A model generated the notes under the pieces. The model had not been told where the DNA came from, searched no databases, and saw only the letters and a program-made list of their open reading frames with translations. This document shows positions 43,759 to 52,367 of a DNA stretch of 64,000 nucleotides, piece by piece. Numbering within the stretch: position 1 is the stretch's first letter; each line of letters opens with the position of its first letter. The stretch is from Salinivibrio sp. ES.052 (lineage in GTDB: Bacteria > Pseudomonadota > Gammaproteobacteria > Enterobacterales > Vibrionaceae): assembly GCF_900141775.1 (NCBI RefSeq), contig NZ_FSRI01000001.1, forward strand, positions 310,001 through 374,000, given 5' to 3'. The position numbers and the translations under genes were made by a program.

Positions 43759-44196
43759 ATGAGCACGCCTTTTTGGCAACAAAAAACCTTGGCGCAAATG
43801 AGCGACGAGGAGTGGGAAGCTTTATGTGACGGTTGTGGCCGTTGCTGTTTACATAAGCTGATCGACGAAGAGACCGACGAGCTCTACTACACCAACGTGG
43901 CGTGTAGTCTGCTCGATGATAAAACGTGCTCATGCAAAGACTATCCCAATCGCTTTTCTTATGAAGAGTCATGCCTCAAGCTTACCCGCGATAAAATAGA
44001 TGAGTTCTACTGGCTGCCAGAGACTTGCGCGTACCGCTTGTTGGCAGAGAATAAACCGCTGCCTGAGTGGCATCCTCTGATCACTGGCTCAAAAGCGGCA
44101 ATGCACCAAGCTGGGATCTCGGTCAAAGACAGCGTGGTATACGAAATCGATGTGATTGATTGGGAAGATCATATTTTGAATCATCCTGCTCGATAG
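43759..44196 (+). CDS. ycgN: YcgN-family (UPF0260) cysteine-cluster protein
   Basis: The 145-residue protein starts [20 protein letters not shown] and matches the UPF0260 family. It has the [11 protein letters not shown] cluster near residue 24 and further cysteines in [14 protein letters not shown] and ESCLKL, the pattern of a metal-binding CxxCxxCC protein. No enzymatic role is established for the family. It is divergent from the YkgJ-like protein, which bears the same kind of cluster. Confidence 0.9.
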   Translation: MSTPFWQQKTLAQMSDEEWEALCDGCGRCCLHKLIDEETDELYYTNVACSLLDDKTCSCKDYPNRFSYEESCLKLTRDKIDEFYWLPETCAYRLLAENKPLPEWHPLITGSKAAMHQAGISVKDSVVYEIDVIDWEDHILNHPAR

Positions 44197-44649
44197 TAAC
44201 GCTTAATAATGACCAATGGGTTATGAAGTAACTAATTCTATAACCTGATCAAGCCTATGGCTCATGAATGTTTGTCAATATTTTTGCGCTGCAAGTCAGT
44301 TATTCTGACTAGAAAGCGCAGATGATAGGGAAAAGGATATCCCATAAACAAGTATGAACGTTGACAAGTGATCCATGAGCCTCAGTGAATCCATCATTGT
44401 TACCATAGTTAGAACGGTGCAGCTTATGCTTGCACCAAAAGCCACAAACAAAACCCACGACTCATCCTGCCTGTGAGCTGGTCATGTTGTGGTATAAGTA
44501 TCTTCTTTAATTCTAGATCTTCCAAATGCTCGTTATTGTAAGGTGTAACATTGAGTCTTTGTTTATCAGATCAGATGACGATATATATTAATGGAAATAT
44601 GCAGTATAAGATTGGACAGTTTTGACAAAAGGGCCCGAGCCGACACTTG
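44197..44649. other. 453-bp AT-rich intergenic region
   Basis: No coding frame of quality is seen. It holds a long hairpin at 44285-44320 and is clearly AT-richer than the core genes to the left, consistent with the edge of a transferred segment carrying the AraC and MATE genes. Confidence 0.6.
44285..44320. other. Two-part inverted repeat
   Basis: TGCGCT pairs with AGCGCA, and inside it AGTCAG pairs with CTGACT around TTATT. No T-tract follows on either strand, so it is not an ordinary terminator. Confidence 0.45.
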
Positions 44650-45510
44650 ATGAATACAAAAAGATATATTCCCCACGTTCAACTATCAGCTAATCAGTTT
44701 TGTCGAGCAATAGAGATCTCCAGCGAGCAAGAAGGTCCGTTTCTACTCCCTCATCGTCATGATTATTGGGAACTGGTTTGGTGCCAAGAGGACAGAGGCA
44801 CACAAAGTATAGATTTTGTTGAATATGAAAACCGCTCTAATCGTTTTTTCACTATCGCGCCAGGTCAAGTGCACTTATCCAAATTTATGGGTAACAATGT
44901 CCGTCTATTGTTGTTTTCTCCTGAGTTTGTAGGGGCGGATCGACGTAGCAACCAACTTATCAGTACTATCTTCTCCACTTACGGTGATCGTTCACCCTAT
45001 ATCGATTGTGATAAACAAGCCATCAAATATCTGGATCCGCTGTTTACGATGTTGAAAGAGGAGTGTGAATATAGTGAAAAGCCTTGTGATTGGGATTTGA
45101 TGGAATCACTCACCAACGGCTTTTTACGCTACTTGTCTCGTTACGCTAAGGCATCAACTAAGGGAAGCGAACAGAGAGATACACGTGTTCGGAAATTGAT
45201 GGAACTTATCGAGCTGCATTTTAAAGAAGAGCGGAAATGTGAGTTTTATGCATCTAAGCTTTCTCTTACAAGTAAGCGTCTTAATGAAGTTGTGAAAAAC
45301 GAACGAGGCAAAACTGTTACGCAATTGATTCACGGCCGCATTATGCTTGAAGCTAGCCGCGATCTGGCGTTCTCCACGAAAACGATCAAAACCATCGCGC
45401 TTGAGATGGGCTTTGAAGACCCTGCCTATTTCAGCCATTTCTATCGCAAGCAAATGAATGAGTCACCCAAACAATTCCGGTTAAGATGTTCAGATAGTGC
45501 TGCACTATAG
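44650..45510 (+). CDS. AraC-family transcriptional regulator
   Basis: The 286-residue protein has an N-terminal cupin-like sensing domain (LLPHRHDYWELVWC near 30) and a C-terminal pair of helix-turn-helix motifs (about 190-285), ending with FEDPAYFSHFYRKQMNESPK, the AraC signature. The ATG is preceded by an in-frame TTG and only a weak ribosome site. It stands 84 bp before the MATE gene on the same strand and probably controls it. The lower GC suggests recent acquisition. The effector is unknown. Confidence 0.88.
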   Translation: MNTKRYIPHVQLSANQFCRAIEISSEQEGPFLLPHRHDYWELVWCQEDRGTQSIDFVEYENRSNRFFTIAPGQVHLSKFMGNNVRLLLFSPEFVGADRRSNQLISTIFSTYGDRSPYIDCDKQAIKYLDPLFTMLKEECEYSEKPCDWDLMESLTNGFLRYLSRYAKASTKGSEQRDTRVRKLMELIELHFKEERKCEFYASKLSLTSKRLNEVVKNERGKTVTQLIHGRIMLEASRDLAFSTKTIKTIALEMGFEDPAYFSHFYRKQMNESPKQFRLRCSDSAAL

Positions 45511-45594
45511 GGGAATCGTCCATTTTTTATTTGTCTCTGTGTTTCGATAATACCCGTAATTCTATTTACTAAAATCGGGTTTTACTGACTCCTT

Positions 45595-46945
45595 ATGGCT
45601 ATTAATCGTCAAAAACGATCCTATTTCAAAATCCTTTTATCAATACCTATGGCCTGCTCTTACGGGCATGCTTATCAAGTCACTGTTTATCATGAGCGAT
45701 GCTTTGGTTATCGGACTTGGTATTGGCTCAGATGGGTTAGGGGCAATTGCTCTCATCACACCTCCCTTTTCAATTTTTACCGCTATTGCGATGATGGTCG
45801 GTGTTGGCGGTGCTGCCAAAATGTCGATAGAAACAGGTAAGGGAAGCACAGAGTCAAATCAGATCTGGTTTAGTCAATCCATCTTGCTCATTCTCACGCT
45901 CTCTTCTTTGGTCGCTATAGGTTCGTTCATTTGGTTAGATGAGCTACTTAACTTCATAGGCGCATCAGGTAACATCGCTTTGTTGGCACACGATTATATG
46001 TCGGTTATGCTGCCGTTTTTTGTGGTTTACTCGCTCGCGTGGGTATTGTCGAGTTTTATTCGCAATGATACCAATCCCAAACTTGCAACTTATGCTATGT
46101 CCATTGGAGCAATCGTCAATTTGTTGCTTGATTATCTCTTTATTATGGTCTTTGACATTGGTATGAAAGGTGCCGCATACGGCACAGCCATCGCGCAAAC
46201 ACTTATCGTACTGATCCTAATGACTCACATTTTTCGAAAGCAAGGATCTTTGAAGCCCAACCTCAAAGGTATCGGTTTAAATAGAGCAAAGGAGATCATG
46301 GGTCTTGGCTCGCCTACTTTTTTTATCGAACTGACGACTGCTATGACCATTGTGCTGTTCAACTATGTGCTACTGGCACAGTTTGGCGACAATTACATTA
46401 TTGCTTACGGTCTGACAACCAATGTTGGCGTATTTGCACTGTTTGTGATGGTAGGAATTTCGCAGGCTTGCCAACCTATTATTAGCTTTAACCACGGGGC
46501 GGCACGCTCAGAACGAATTGATGAGACCCTCAAGCTGGGTATGAAGGCCGCAATAGGAAGCGGTATCGTTTTTTTACTAGGAATATGGCTTACTGCACCC
46601 ATGATTGCGTCATTTTATTTGGGCGACGCTCATGACTTAATACCAATCGCAGCAAGTGCATTAATGTTCTACTTTTTGGGTGTGCCTCTGATGGGATTCA
46701 ACATAGTTATCGGCAATCTTTTCCAAGCGATTGCTAAACCCAAACAAGCAACATTCATTTCGTTAAGTAGGGGGTTCGTGTTTGTTGCAATCGGTGTGGT
46801 GCTGTTGCCAAAGGTGTTTCCTCAAGACGGAATTTGGGCTAGTGTTTTCTTCGCAGAATCGATAACCGCTTTTATTAGTTTATCCATGCTATTCGGGTAC
46901 CGACGAAACAAAATGGCCCCTTACAATGAAAGTAGCGCTATTTAG
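45595..46945 (+). pseudogene. MATE-family efflux transporter with a one-base frameshift
   Basis: A MATE drug/sodium antiporter gene is split between two frames. Frame A begins ATG at 45595 and reads through FKILLSIPMA; frame B continues ALTGMLIKSLFIMSDALVIG and then 400 residues of good MATE sequence to 46945. Skipping one base at about 45655 joins them into a normal 449-residue, 12-helix protein. Without the repair, translation from the internal ATG at 45668 would give 425 residues lacking part of helix 1. This is either a recent mutation or a sequencing error. Confidence 0.8.
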
Positions 46946-47137
46946 AGATAGGTCAACGCTTAAGTAGGGTCACTCTAGCCGCACTCAAATTCTTCCACTC
47001 GGCTGGAAATGCCTTTTTGTTAAGACGGTACTGTATCGACGCGCAAGCCACGGCGTAAGGCGATGGTTCTTCGCGGATAACCCATTGTTTATTTTCTGCT
47101 GTTGGGCATAATGATTGCCAACTCGACAGGAGGTGGA

Positions 47138-47497
47138 ATGCAAGAGTATGCACGTCGTTCCAAAGCTGGCTGGGCCCTCGCGGTAGCGTTATGGGTTCTG
47201 GCAGTGTGCGCCTTGCAAAACCAACTGAGTTGGCAATCAGGTGTGCAAGCCGCTTGCCAAGCATTGAGTATGCAAGACCAAAGTGATGACACGAGTGCGG
47301 TCGGGAAAAAATGTGCCCTGTCTGAGCAGCTGGTACAGCCTACAGCGTTGACGCTCGATTGGCTTCCCGCGCCACTTTGGTGGCTGATTGTATTACTTGC
47401 GGTCATGGCGACGGTGAGCGTATCGATTACCTTACCCACTCACGACCCACCCACCTATCGGCGACGGCACCTTTGTTTTTGTGTGTTCCGAGAATAA
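47138..47497 (+). CDS. Small membrane protein, ScsA-like position
   Basis: The 119-residue protein starts after a perfect AGGAGG. It has two predicted helices (about 12-27 and 82-102), a central loop with two cysteines, and a C-terminal tail RRRHLCFCVFRE with two more. It ends 49 bp before scsB, so it is probably in that operon; ScsA in Salmonella is a small membrane protein of similar size in the same place. Sequence similarity to ScsA was not established here, so the function is open. Confidence 0.65.
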   Translation: MQEYARRSKAGWALAVALWVLAVCALQNQLSWQSGVQAACQALSMQDQSDDTSAVGKKCALSEQLVQPTALTLDWLPAPLWWLIVLLAVMATVSVSITLPTHDPPTYRRRHLCFCVFRE

Positions 47498-47546
47498 AGC
47501 GCCTGCTTTTCAAATGGCGTATTTATTCTTAACAAGGAACAGACTT

Positions 47547-49670
47547 ATGAATCGAATCAATGACTATTGGCACACTGTTAAACAAGGTCGCGCTTGGCAA
47601 GCTTGGGTCTTGCTGCCGTTATTGTCTTTGTGCTTACTGCTACTCACTCCAACGGCACGAGCTAATGCCCCGGATACCGGCTGGCTCAGCAATCCTGACC
47701 ATCCGCCGGTGACGGCGCATTTAGCGTTAACTGGTCAAGGGAGTCCAGACACGCTGCGCCTCGATGGTTTACTTTCTATCCGCTTACAAGGTGATTGGAA
47801 AACATACTGGCGCTCGCCCGGCGAAGGGGGCGTGGCACCCGAGTTGATTATCAATGACAGCCAAAACCTGAACCAGATTACTTGGCACTGGCCGGCGCCG
47901 AAGCGCTATGAGCAGCTCGGGTTGACCATGCTCGGCTATAAAGGGCAGGTTGCTTTCCCTCTGACATTAGATGTTGAACACTGGCAACAACCGGTTTCAC
48001 TGGATGCGACGCTGCGCTTGTCATCGTGCACCAGTGTGTGTGTGATCACTGACTATCCTATCTCGCTCGACTTTACGCCTAGTGCACTAGAGGCCGATGG
48101 CGAGCGGATGTATCAGTTTAACCAAGCGATGAGTCAGGTGCCCAAGCCACTCCCAAATGTGACGCTTGATTCTGCGGTTTGGGATGCAAATAAACAGCAG
48201 CTCGCTGTCATCGTGACGGGCAACCAAGCTTGGCAGCAACCTGATCTCTTGGTGGATGGTGAGGCGGTGATTGATGACACCTTTGGGGTGCCGAGTATCC
48301 ACCGTGATGGCAATACGCTGACCGCGACCTTTGATGTGACTAATTGGATTGAAACGCCCAATCTAACCGACAAGCCGATTCAGGTTACCGTCATGGATAA
48401 ACAGCTACTCGCCGAGCATAGCATCACGGTACGAGCAGGCCATGTGGTTGCACACGAGGGACTTTCTATTTGGGTGATTGGCGGGATTGCACTCTTAGGC
48501 GGTTTGATCCTGAATGTGATGCCCTGTGTGCTTCCCGTTCTGGGACTCAAACTAAACAGCATTGTTGCGAACCCTAACGCCACTCGTGGTGTCATTCGTG
48601 GCCAGTTTTTGGCCTCAGCAGCCGGGATACTCGTCTCCTTCTGGGCGATAGCTGGATTACTGATGGCGCTCAAGCTAACAGGGCAAGCGGTGGGTTGGGG
48701 CATCCAGTTCCAAAGTCCGATCTTTATCGGGGTCATGACGCTGGTGATTTGGCTCTTTGCCCTGAGCCTATTCGACGTGCTGCGTATTGATTTGCCCCCA
48801 AGCTGGCAGACGTGGCTAGCAACACGCGGTGGTCACACCCACAGTGGTCATTTTGTGCAAGGCGTGTTTGCGACCTTACTCGCCACACCGTGTTCGGCCC
48901 CTTTTCTTGGCACGGCTGTGGCGTACGCACTGGGCGGCTCTTTGACGGCACTATGGCTGATTTTTACCGCGCTGGCGATTGGTATGGCGCTGCCGTGGCT
49001 GTTGGTCGCCGCTTTCCCGGGGCTGACCCGCGCATTGCCAAAACCCGGTCCGTGGATGAACCATGTCAAACGGGTCTTTGCGCTGTTGCTGGCTGGCACC
49101 ACAGTGTGGCTATTCTGGTTATGGATGCCTTATCTCGGCGTTTTAGGTGCAATAGCAACGGGAACACTGTTGCTGGTTGCCACTGTGTGGCTGACATATC
49201 GGACCCTTGGCAAGCTTGCGGTAATTAAAAGCTCGGCTGGGTTGCTGGTTATTATTGTGCTCGGGCTGATAGGGGCGTCCTTGACCGCGCAGCAGTGGGC
49301 AACGCCCCTCAATCCTGAACCAGATTGGGTAAGCCTTGATGAAGCGGCAATCACGCGCGCCGTCGAACAGGGTCAAGTGGTGTTTGTCGATGTGACCGCT
49401 GATTGGTGTATTACCTGCCATGCCAACAAAGTAGGGGTGATGCTACAGTCGCCCGTCTATGATGCGATCACCGCACCGAATGTAGTGACGATGCAAGGTG
49501 ACTGGACCCGTCCGAGTGATACAGTGACGCAGTATTTGCAAAAGCACCAGCGCTATGGCGTACCGTTCAATATTGTTTATGGTCCGGGTGCACCTGATGG
49601 GATCGCGTTGCCGGTGATTTTGACCGATAACGCGGTGATGGCCGCGATTGAGCAGGCGAAAACACCATGA
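47547..49670 (+). CDS. scsB: DsbD-like thiol reductase ScsB
   Basis: ScsB passes electrons from cytoplasmic thioredoxin across the membrane to periplasmic partners such as ScsC. The start MNRINDYWH has an AAGGA site eight bases upstream. The 707 residues comprise a signal/anchor (about 28-50), a large periplasmic domain (50-300), eight or so membrane helices (about 305-590) with VMPCVLPVLGLK and LATPCSAPFLG cysteines, and a C-terminal thioredoxin-like domain with ADWCITCHANK near 615. The scs order here is B-D-C. Confidence 0.88.
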   Translation: MNRINDYWHTVKQGRAWQAWVLLPLLSLCLLLLTPTARANAPDTGWLSNPDHPPVTAHLALTGQGSPDTLRLDGLLSIRLQGDWKTYWRSPGEGGVAPELIINDSQNLNQITWHWPAPKRYEQLGLTMLGYKGQVAFPLTLDVEHWQQPVSLDATLRLSSCTSVCVITDYPISLDFTPSALEADGERMYQFNQAMSQVPKPLPNVTLDSAVWDANKQQLAVIVTGNQAWQQPDLLVDGEAVIDDTFGVPSIHRDGNTLTATFDVTNWIETPNLTDKPIQVTVMDKQLLAEHSITVRAGHVVAHEGLSIWVIGGIALLGGLILNVMPCVLPVLGLKLNSIVANPNATRGVIRGQFLASAAGILVSFWAIAGLLMALKLTGQAVGWGIQFQSPIFIGVMTLVIWLFALSLFDVLRIDLPPSWQTWLATRGGHTHSGHFVQGVFATLLATPCSAPFLGTAVAYALGGSLTALWLIFTALAIGMALPWLLVAAFPGLTRALPKPGPWMNHVKRVFALLLAGTTVWLFWLWMPYLGVLGAIATGTLLLVATVWLTYRTLGKLAVIKSSAGLLVIIVLGLIGASLTAQQWATPLNPEPDWVSLDEAAITRAVEQGQVVFVDVTADWCITCHANKVGVMLQSPVYDAITAPNVVTMQGDWTRPSDTVTQYLQKHQRYGVPFNIVYGPGAPDGIALPVILTDNAVMAAIEQAKTP

Positions 49671-50185
49671 CGGCCAATCAAACGAAACTGTCATGGCGTC
49701 AGCGGGTCAAACGTGGTGCGCGTGATCTGTGCTGGCTCATCGTGTTTGTGTTGATATCTAGCACTGCTGTCGATTGGTGGCGAAGCCGTGATATCGACAC
49801 CAGTCAGGTACCGGTGACGTCGATGCGTTTGCTGGATGGTCGCCAACAAGATTTGGTTGCTATGTCGCAACAAGAGCCGGTGCTGGTCTATGTGTGGGCA
49901 AGTTGGTGCGGGGTATGCCGTTTTGTGACTCCCTCGGTAGATTGGCTAAGTGGTCATGCGCAAGTGGTCTCGATCGCGTTACGCTCAGGCTCGGATAAAC
50001 ATGTGGCCGGATACCTTGCTCATCATGGTTATGATTTTCCTGTGGTGAACGATCAAAGCGGGGCGCTTTCTAATGCCTTTTCAGTGAAAGTAACGCCCAC
50101 CGTGATGGTGATCGAACAAGGAAAAATTACTTCAATTACAACCGGATTCACCACGCCCCTTGGCCTATGGTTGAGACTGTTGTAA
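49667..50185 (+). CDS. scsD: Membrane-anchored thioredoxin-like protein ScsD
   Basis: The 172-residue protein has one N-terminal membrane anchor (about 20-37) and a periplasmic TlpA-like thioredoxin fold with Cys81 and Cys84 in ASWCGVCRF and the cis-proline in KVTPTVMVI near 146. It overlaps scsB by four bases (ATGA). It would be reduced by ScsB and act on periplasmic thiols; in Salmonella the Scs proteins support copper and peroxide tolerance. The exact substrate is unknown. Confidence 0.83.
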   Translation: MTANQTKLSWRQRVKRGARDLCWLIVFVLISSTAVDWWRSRDIDTSQVPVTSMRLLDGRQQDLVAMSQQEPVLVYVWASWCGVCRFVTPSVDWLSGHAQVVSIALRSGSDKHVAGYLAHHGYDFPVVNDQSGALSNAFSVKVTPTVMVIEQGKITSITTGFTTPLGLWLRLL

Positions 50186-50214
50186 TGCATTTATATCAAT
50201 AAAAAGGAAACCCA

Positions 50215-50946
50215 ATGTCCTTCACTCGTTATATCGCGCCATGTGTTGCGCTCATGATGCTAGCCATGCCTGCTAGCGCCAAGAATTTAAGCGATACACA
50301 GCAAGCGCAACTGGATGAAATTGTTAGCCTGTTGGAAGATAACCCCAAGCTAATTGCCAACCTTAATCAGAGTTTGCAAAAGTTTGTTGAACAGCAAAAG
50401 ACGTTAAAGCAAAACCTTGCCGCACGTCGTGACTGGTTTGAATCGGACACCCACAGCTGGATTGGCACCGAAAACCCTGCGGTGACTGTGGTTAACTTTA
50501 TGGACTACAACTGCCCCTATTGTAAAAAGCTGGAAGAGGAATTACAGAAACTGGTGGCCGAGCATGATGATGTTAAGGTGATTAATATTGCCGTGCCACT
50601 CAAACAGCAGAGTATTGAATCGCTCGGCACCAATTCTGCGGTGTATGCCATGAATGTGTGGCTAGAACAGCCAAAAGCTTTTGCACAAGTTCATGAACTA
50701 TTGATGAAAAAGCGCGGCATGCATGATGCACGCTCGCTAGATAAAATCGCCAAGAAAACCGGCACCGAAGCGTTGCTGAAAGGTAAAGAAATGACCGGAA
50801 AAGCGGTCGCAGAAAATTATCGCGCGTTTGTCGAGCTGGGGCTAAGAGGCACGCCAGCGATGATCATTGGCGAGCAAGTCGCGCCAGGCTATTTGCCATA
50901 TCCACAGCTAGAAGCCATGGTTGAGGCAGCGAGGGCAGAGGGATAA
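50215..50946 (+). CDS. scsC: Periplasmic DsbA-like protein ScsC
   Basis: The 243-residue protein has a signal peptide (about 1-22), a charged helical N-terminal stretch (27-70) like the trimerising stalk of known ScsC proteins, and a DsbA-like fold with Cys100 and Cys103 (NCPYCKK) and cis-proline in RGTPAMIIG near 216. ScsC is kept reduced by ScsB and can act as an isomerase. It ends the operon; a terminator and then an insertion sequence follow. Confidence 0.87.
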   Translation: MSFTRYIAPCVALMMLAMPASAKNLSDTQQAQLDEIVSLLEDNPKLIANLNQSLQKFVEQQKTLKQNLAARRDWFESDTHSWIGTENPAVTVVNFMDYNCPYCKKLEEELQKLVAEHDDVKVINIAVPLKQQSIESLGTNSAVYAMNVWLEQPKAFAQVHELLMKKRGMHDARSLDKIAKKTGTEALLKGKEMTGKAVAENYRAFVELGLRGTPAMIIGEQVAPGYLPYPQLEAMVEAARAEG

Positions 50947-50973
50947 ATCTCCGCTAATATCACTAATAGATTG

Positions 50974-51004
50974 AAAGCCAGTCCTATTGTGACTGGCTTT
51001 TTTT
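50974..51004 (+). terminator. Terminator after scsC
   Basis: AAAGCCAGTC pairs perfectly with GACTGGCTTT around CTATTGT, then T residues. The IS lies 9 bp downstream, so the scs operon is not disrupted. Confidence 0.9.
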
Positions 51005-51053
51005 GTGTGCTGTGTCCCGTCCTGAAATACGTTGACATAAAGAGGACTTCTTT

Positions 51054-51449
51054 ATGACAACATCAAGTAATTCAAGCCGTAAGCGCACGCAACGTGATTA
51101 CACCTTAGCCTTTAAATTAGGCGTTGTAGAGCGTGTTGAAAAAGGCGAAATGACGTACAAACAAGCTCAAGCCCGTTTTGGCATTCAGGGCCGCTCAACG
51201 GTACTCGTCTGGCTCAGAAAACATGGTAGACTCGATTGGTCGAAGCCATTTCAGCATCCCCTTATGCCACATTCAAAAGAAACCCCATCCGAAACTATCA
51301 AGCGCCTTGAGCGTGAGTTAGCCGAAGAGAAACTGCGTAACCAAATCCTCAATGGTATGGTCGATATCATGGACAATGAGTACGGAGCCGGCCTCAGAAA
51401 AAAGTACTTATCCGGTACATCTGGCAAGCCAAAGCCAAAAGTAAAATAA
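51054..51449 (+). CDS. IS3-family OrfA
   Basis: OrfA is a 131-residue helix-turn-helix DNA-binding protein (about 12-60, RDYTLAFKLGVVERVEKGEM to RSTVLVWLRKHGRLDW, split by the family turn) with a leucine-zipper-like coil at about 80-110. It binds the element's ends and tempers transposition. At 51398-51404 the run AAAAAAG in frame gives Lys-Lys and is a canonical -1 slippery site, letting some ribosomes enter the orfB frame. Confidence 0.93.
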   Translation: MTTSSNSSRKRTQRDYTLAFKLGVVERVEKGEMTYKQAQARFGIQGRSTVLVWLRKHGRLDWSKPFQHPLMPHSKETPSETIKRLERELAEEKLRNQILNGMVDIMDNEYGAGLRKKYLSGTSGKPKPKVK

Positions 51450-51514
51450 AGTTAGCGGCGGCATGTCGTGCCACAGGCATTTCTCGGCAAGGTGTCTATC
51501 AAGCCGTTGCTCGA

Positions 51515-52282
51515 ATGGAAAGCCGAAGAGCTGAACTATCAATCATCAGAGACTGGGTCCAATACTGGCGTAAGTATATGCCGAGGTTAGGGGCGCGTAA
51601 GCTCTACGCGTTGGTAAAGCCCAAGCTAGTTGAACACGAAATTAAGCTAGGGCGAGACGGGTTTTTTAGCTATCTGAGAAGCGAAGGCTTACTGGTTAAA
51701 CCCAAGAAAAGCTACACAAAAACTACGTGTAGTAAGCACTGGATGAAGAAGCATCCTAACCTGCTAAAAGAAGACGGACTGCATGATGCTGCGCATGTAC
51801 TGGTCAGCGACATCACTTATGTTGAATCAGACCAAGGTGTGCACTATCTGTCACTGGTGACCGATGCCAACTCACGCAAGATAGTGGGTCATCACGTTAG
51901 CGAAGATATGAAAGTCGACAATGTAGTGAAAGCGCTGAAAATGGCCGTCAAAGATAAGCGCTATATCGGCAATGCGGTACATCACTCAGACCGAGGTTCG
52001 CAATACTGCTCAGCCGTTTATCAGAGTGCGCTACAGGAGAGTCAAATCCAGCCGTCGATGACGGATGGTTATGATTGCTACCAAAACGCGTTAGCGGAAA
52101 GAGTCAATGGCATACTGAAGCATGAGTTTTTACTGTACCGGTGTAAGACACTGACAGAGCTTAAAATACTGGTAAAAGAATCGATAGCGATATACAACGA
52201 AATGAGACCGCACCTAAGTTTAAGTATGGCAACCCCCAATCAGGTGCATAATAAAAAAGGCCAGCTACTGGAGCTGGCCTAA
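51515..52282 (+). CDS. IS3-family OrfB (DDE transposase domain)
   Basis: This is the catalytic half of the transposase. The frame is open from 51380, overlapping orfA by 70 bp, and lies in -1 relative to it; the slippery AAAAAAG falls in the overlap, so the working enzyme is the OrfAB fusion (51054 to 52282). The coordinates given are from the first internal ATG. DDE residues are visible in LVSDITYVES, HHSDRGSQYC and ALAERVNGILKHE. The stop lies just before the right inverted repeat. Confidence 0.93.
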   Translation: MESRRAELSIIRDWVQYWRKYMPRLGARKLYALVKPKLVEHEIKLGRDGFFSYLRSEGLLVKPKKSYTKTTCSKHWMKKHPNLLKEDGLHDAAHVLVSDITYVESDQGVHYLSLVTDANSRKIVGHHVSEDMKVDNVVKALKMAVKDKRYIGNAVHHSDRGSQYCSAVYQSALQESQIQPSMTDGYDCYQNALAERVNGILKHEFLLYRCKTLTELKILVKESIAIYNEMRPHLSLSMATPNQVHNKKGQLLELA

Positions 52283-52367
52283 AAACTGTCAACCTATATT
52301 AGGACGGGACACTGCGCTTTGTTGTAAAAGCTGGCAAAATAGCGCGCCTTAACGGTAAAGGAACGGC

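Larger units (their letters stand above)
51013..52311 (+). mobile_element. Complete IS3-family insertion sequence
   Basis: The element is 1299 bp. Its ends are 25-bp inverted repeats (51013-51037 and 52287-52311) with three mismatches, both beginning TGTCCCGTCCT. The three bases CTG stand directly outside each end and form the target duplication typical of the IS3 family. Inside are orfA and orfB with a programmed -1 frameshift. All parts look intact, so the copy is probably active. It separates scsC from dusC without breaking either. Confidence 0.95.

Noticed and set aside
46953-47264. 103-codon frame on the minus strand as a full gene
   Set aside because: It overlaps 127 bp of the well-supported scsA-like gene in antisense and lacks a good start; at most its end is a remnant.
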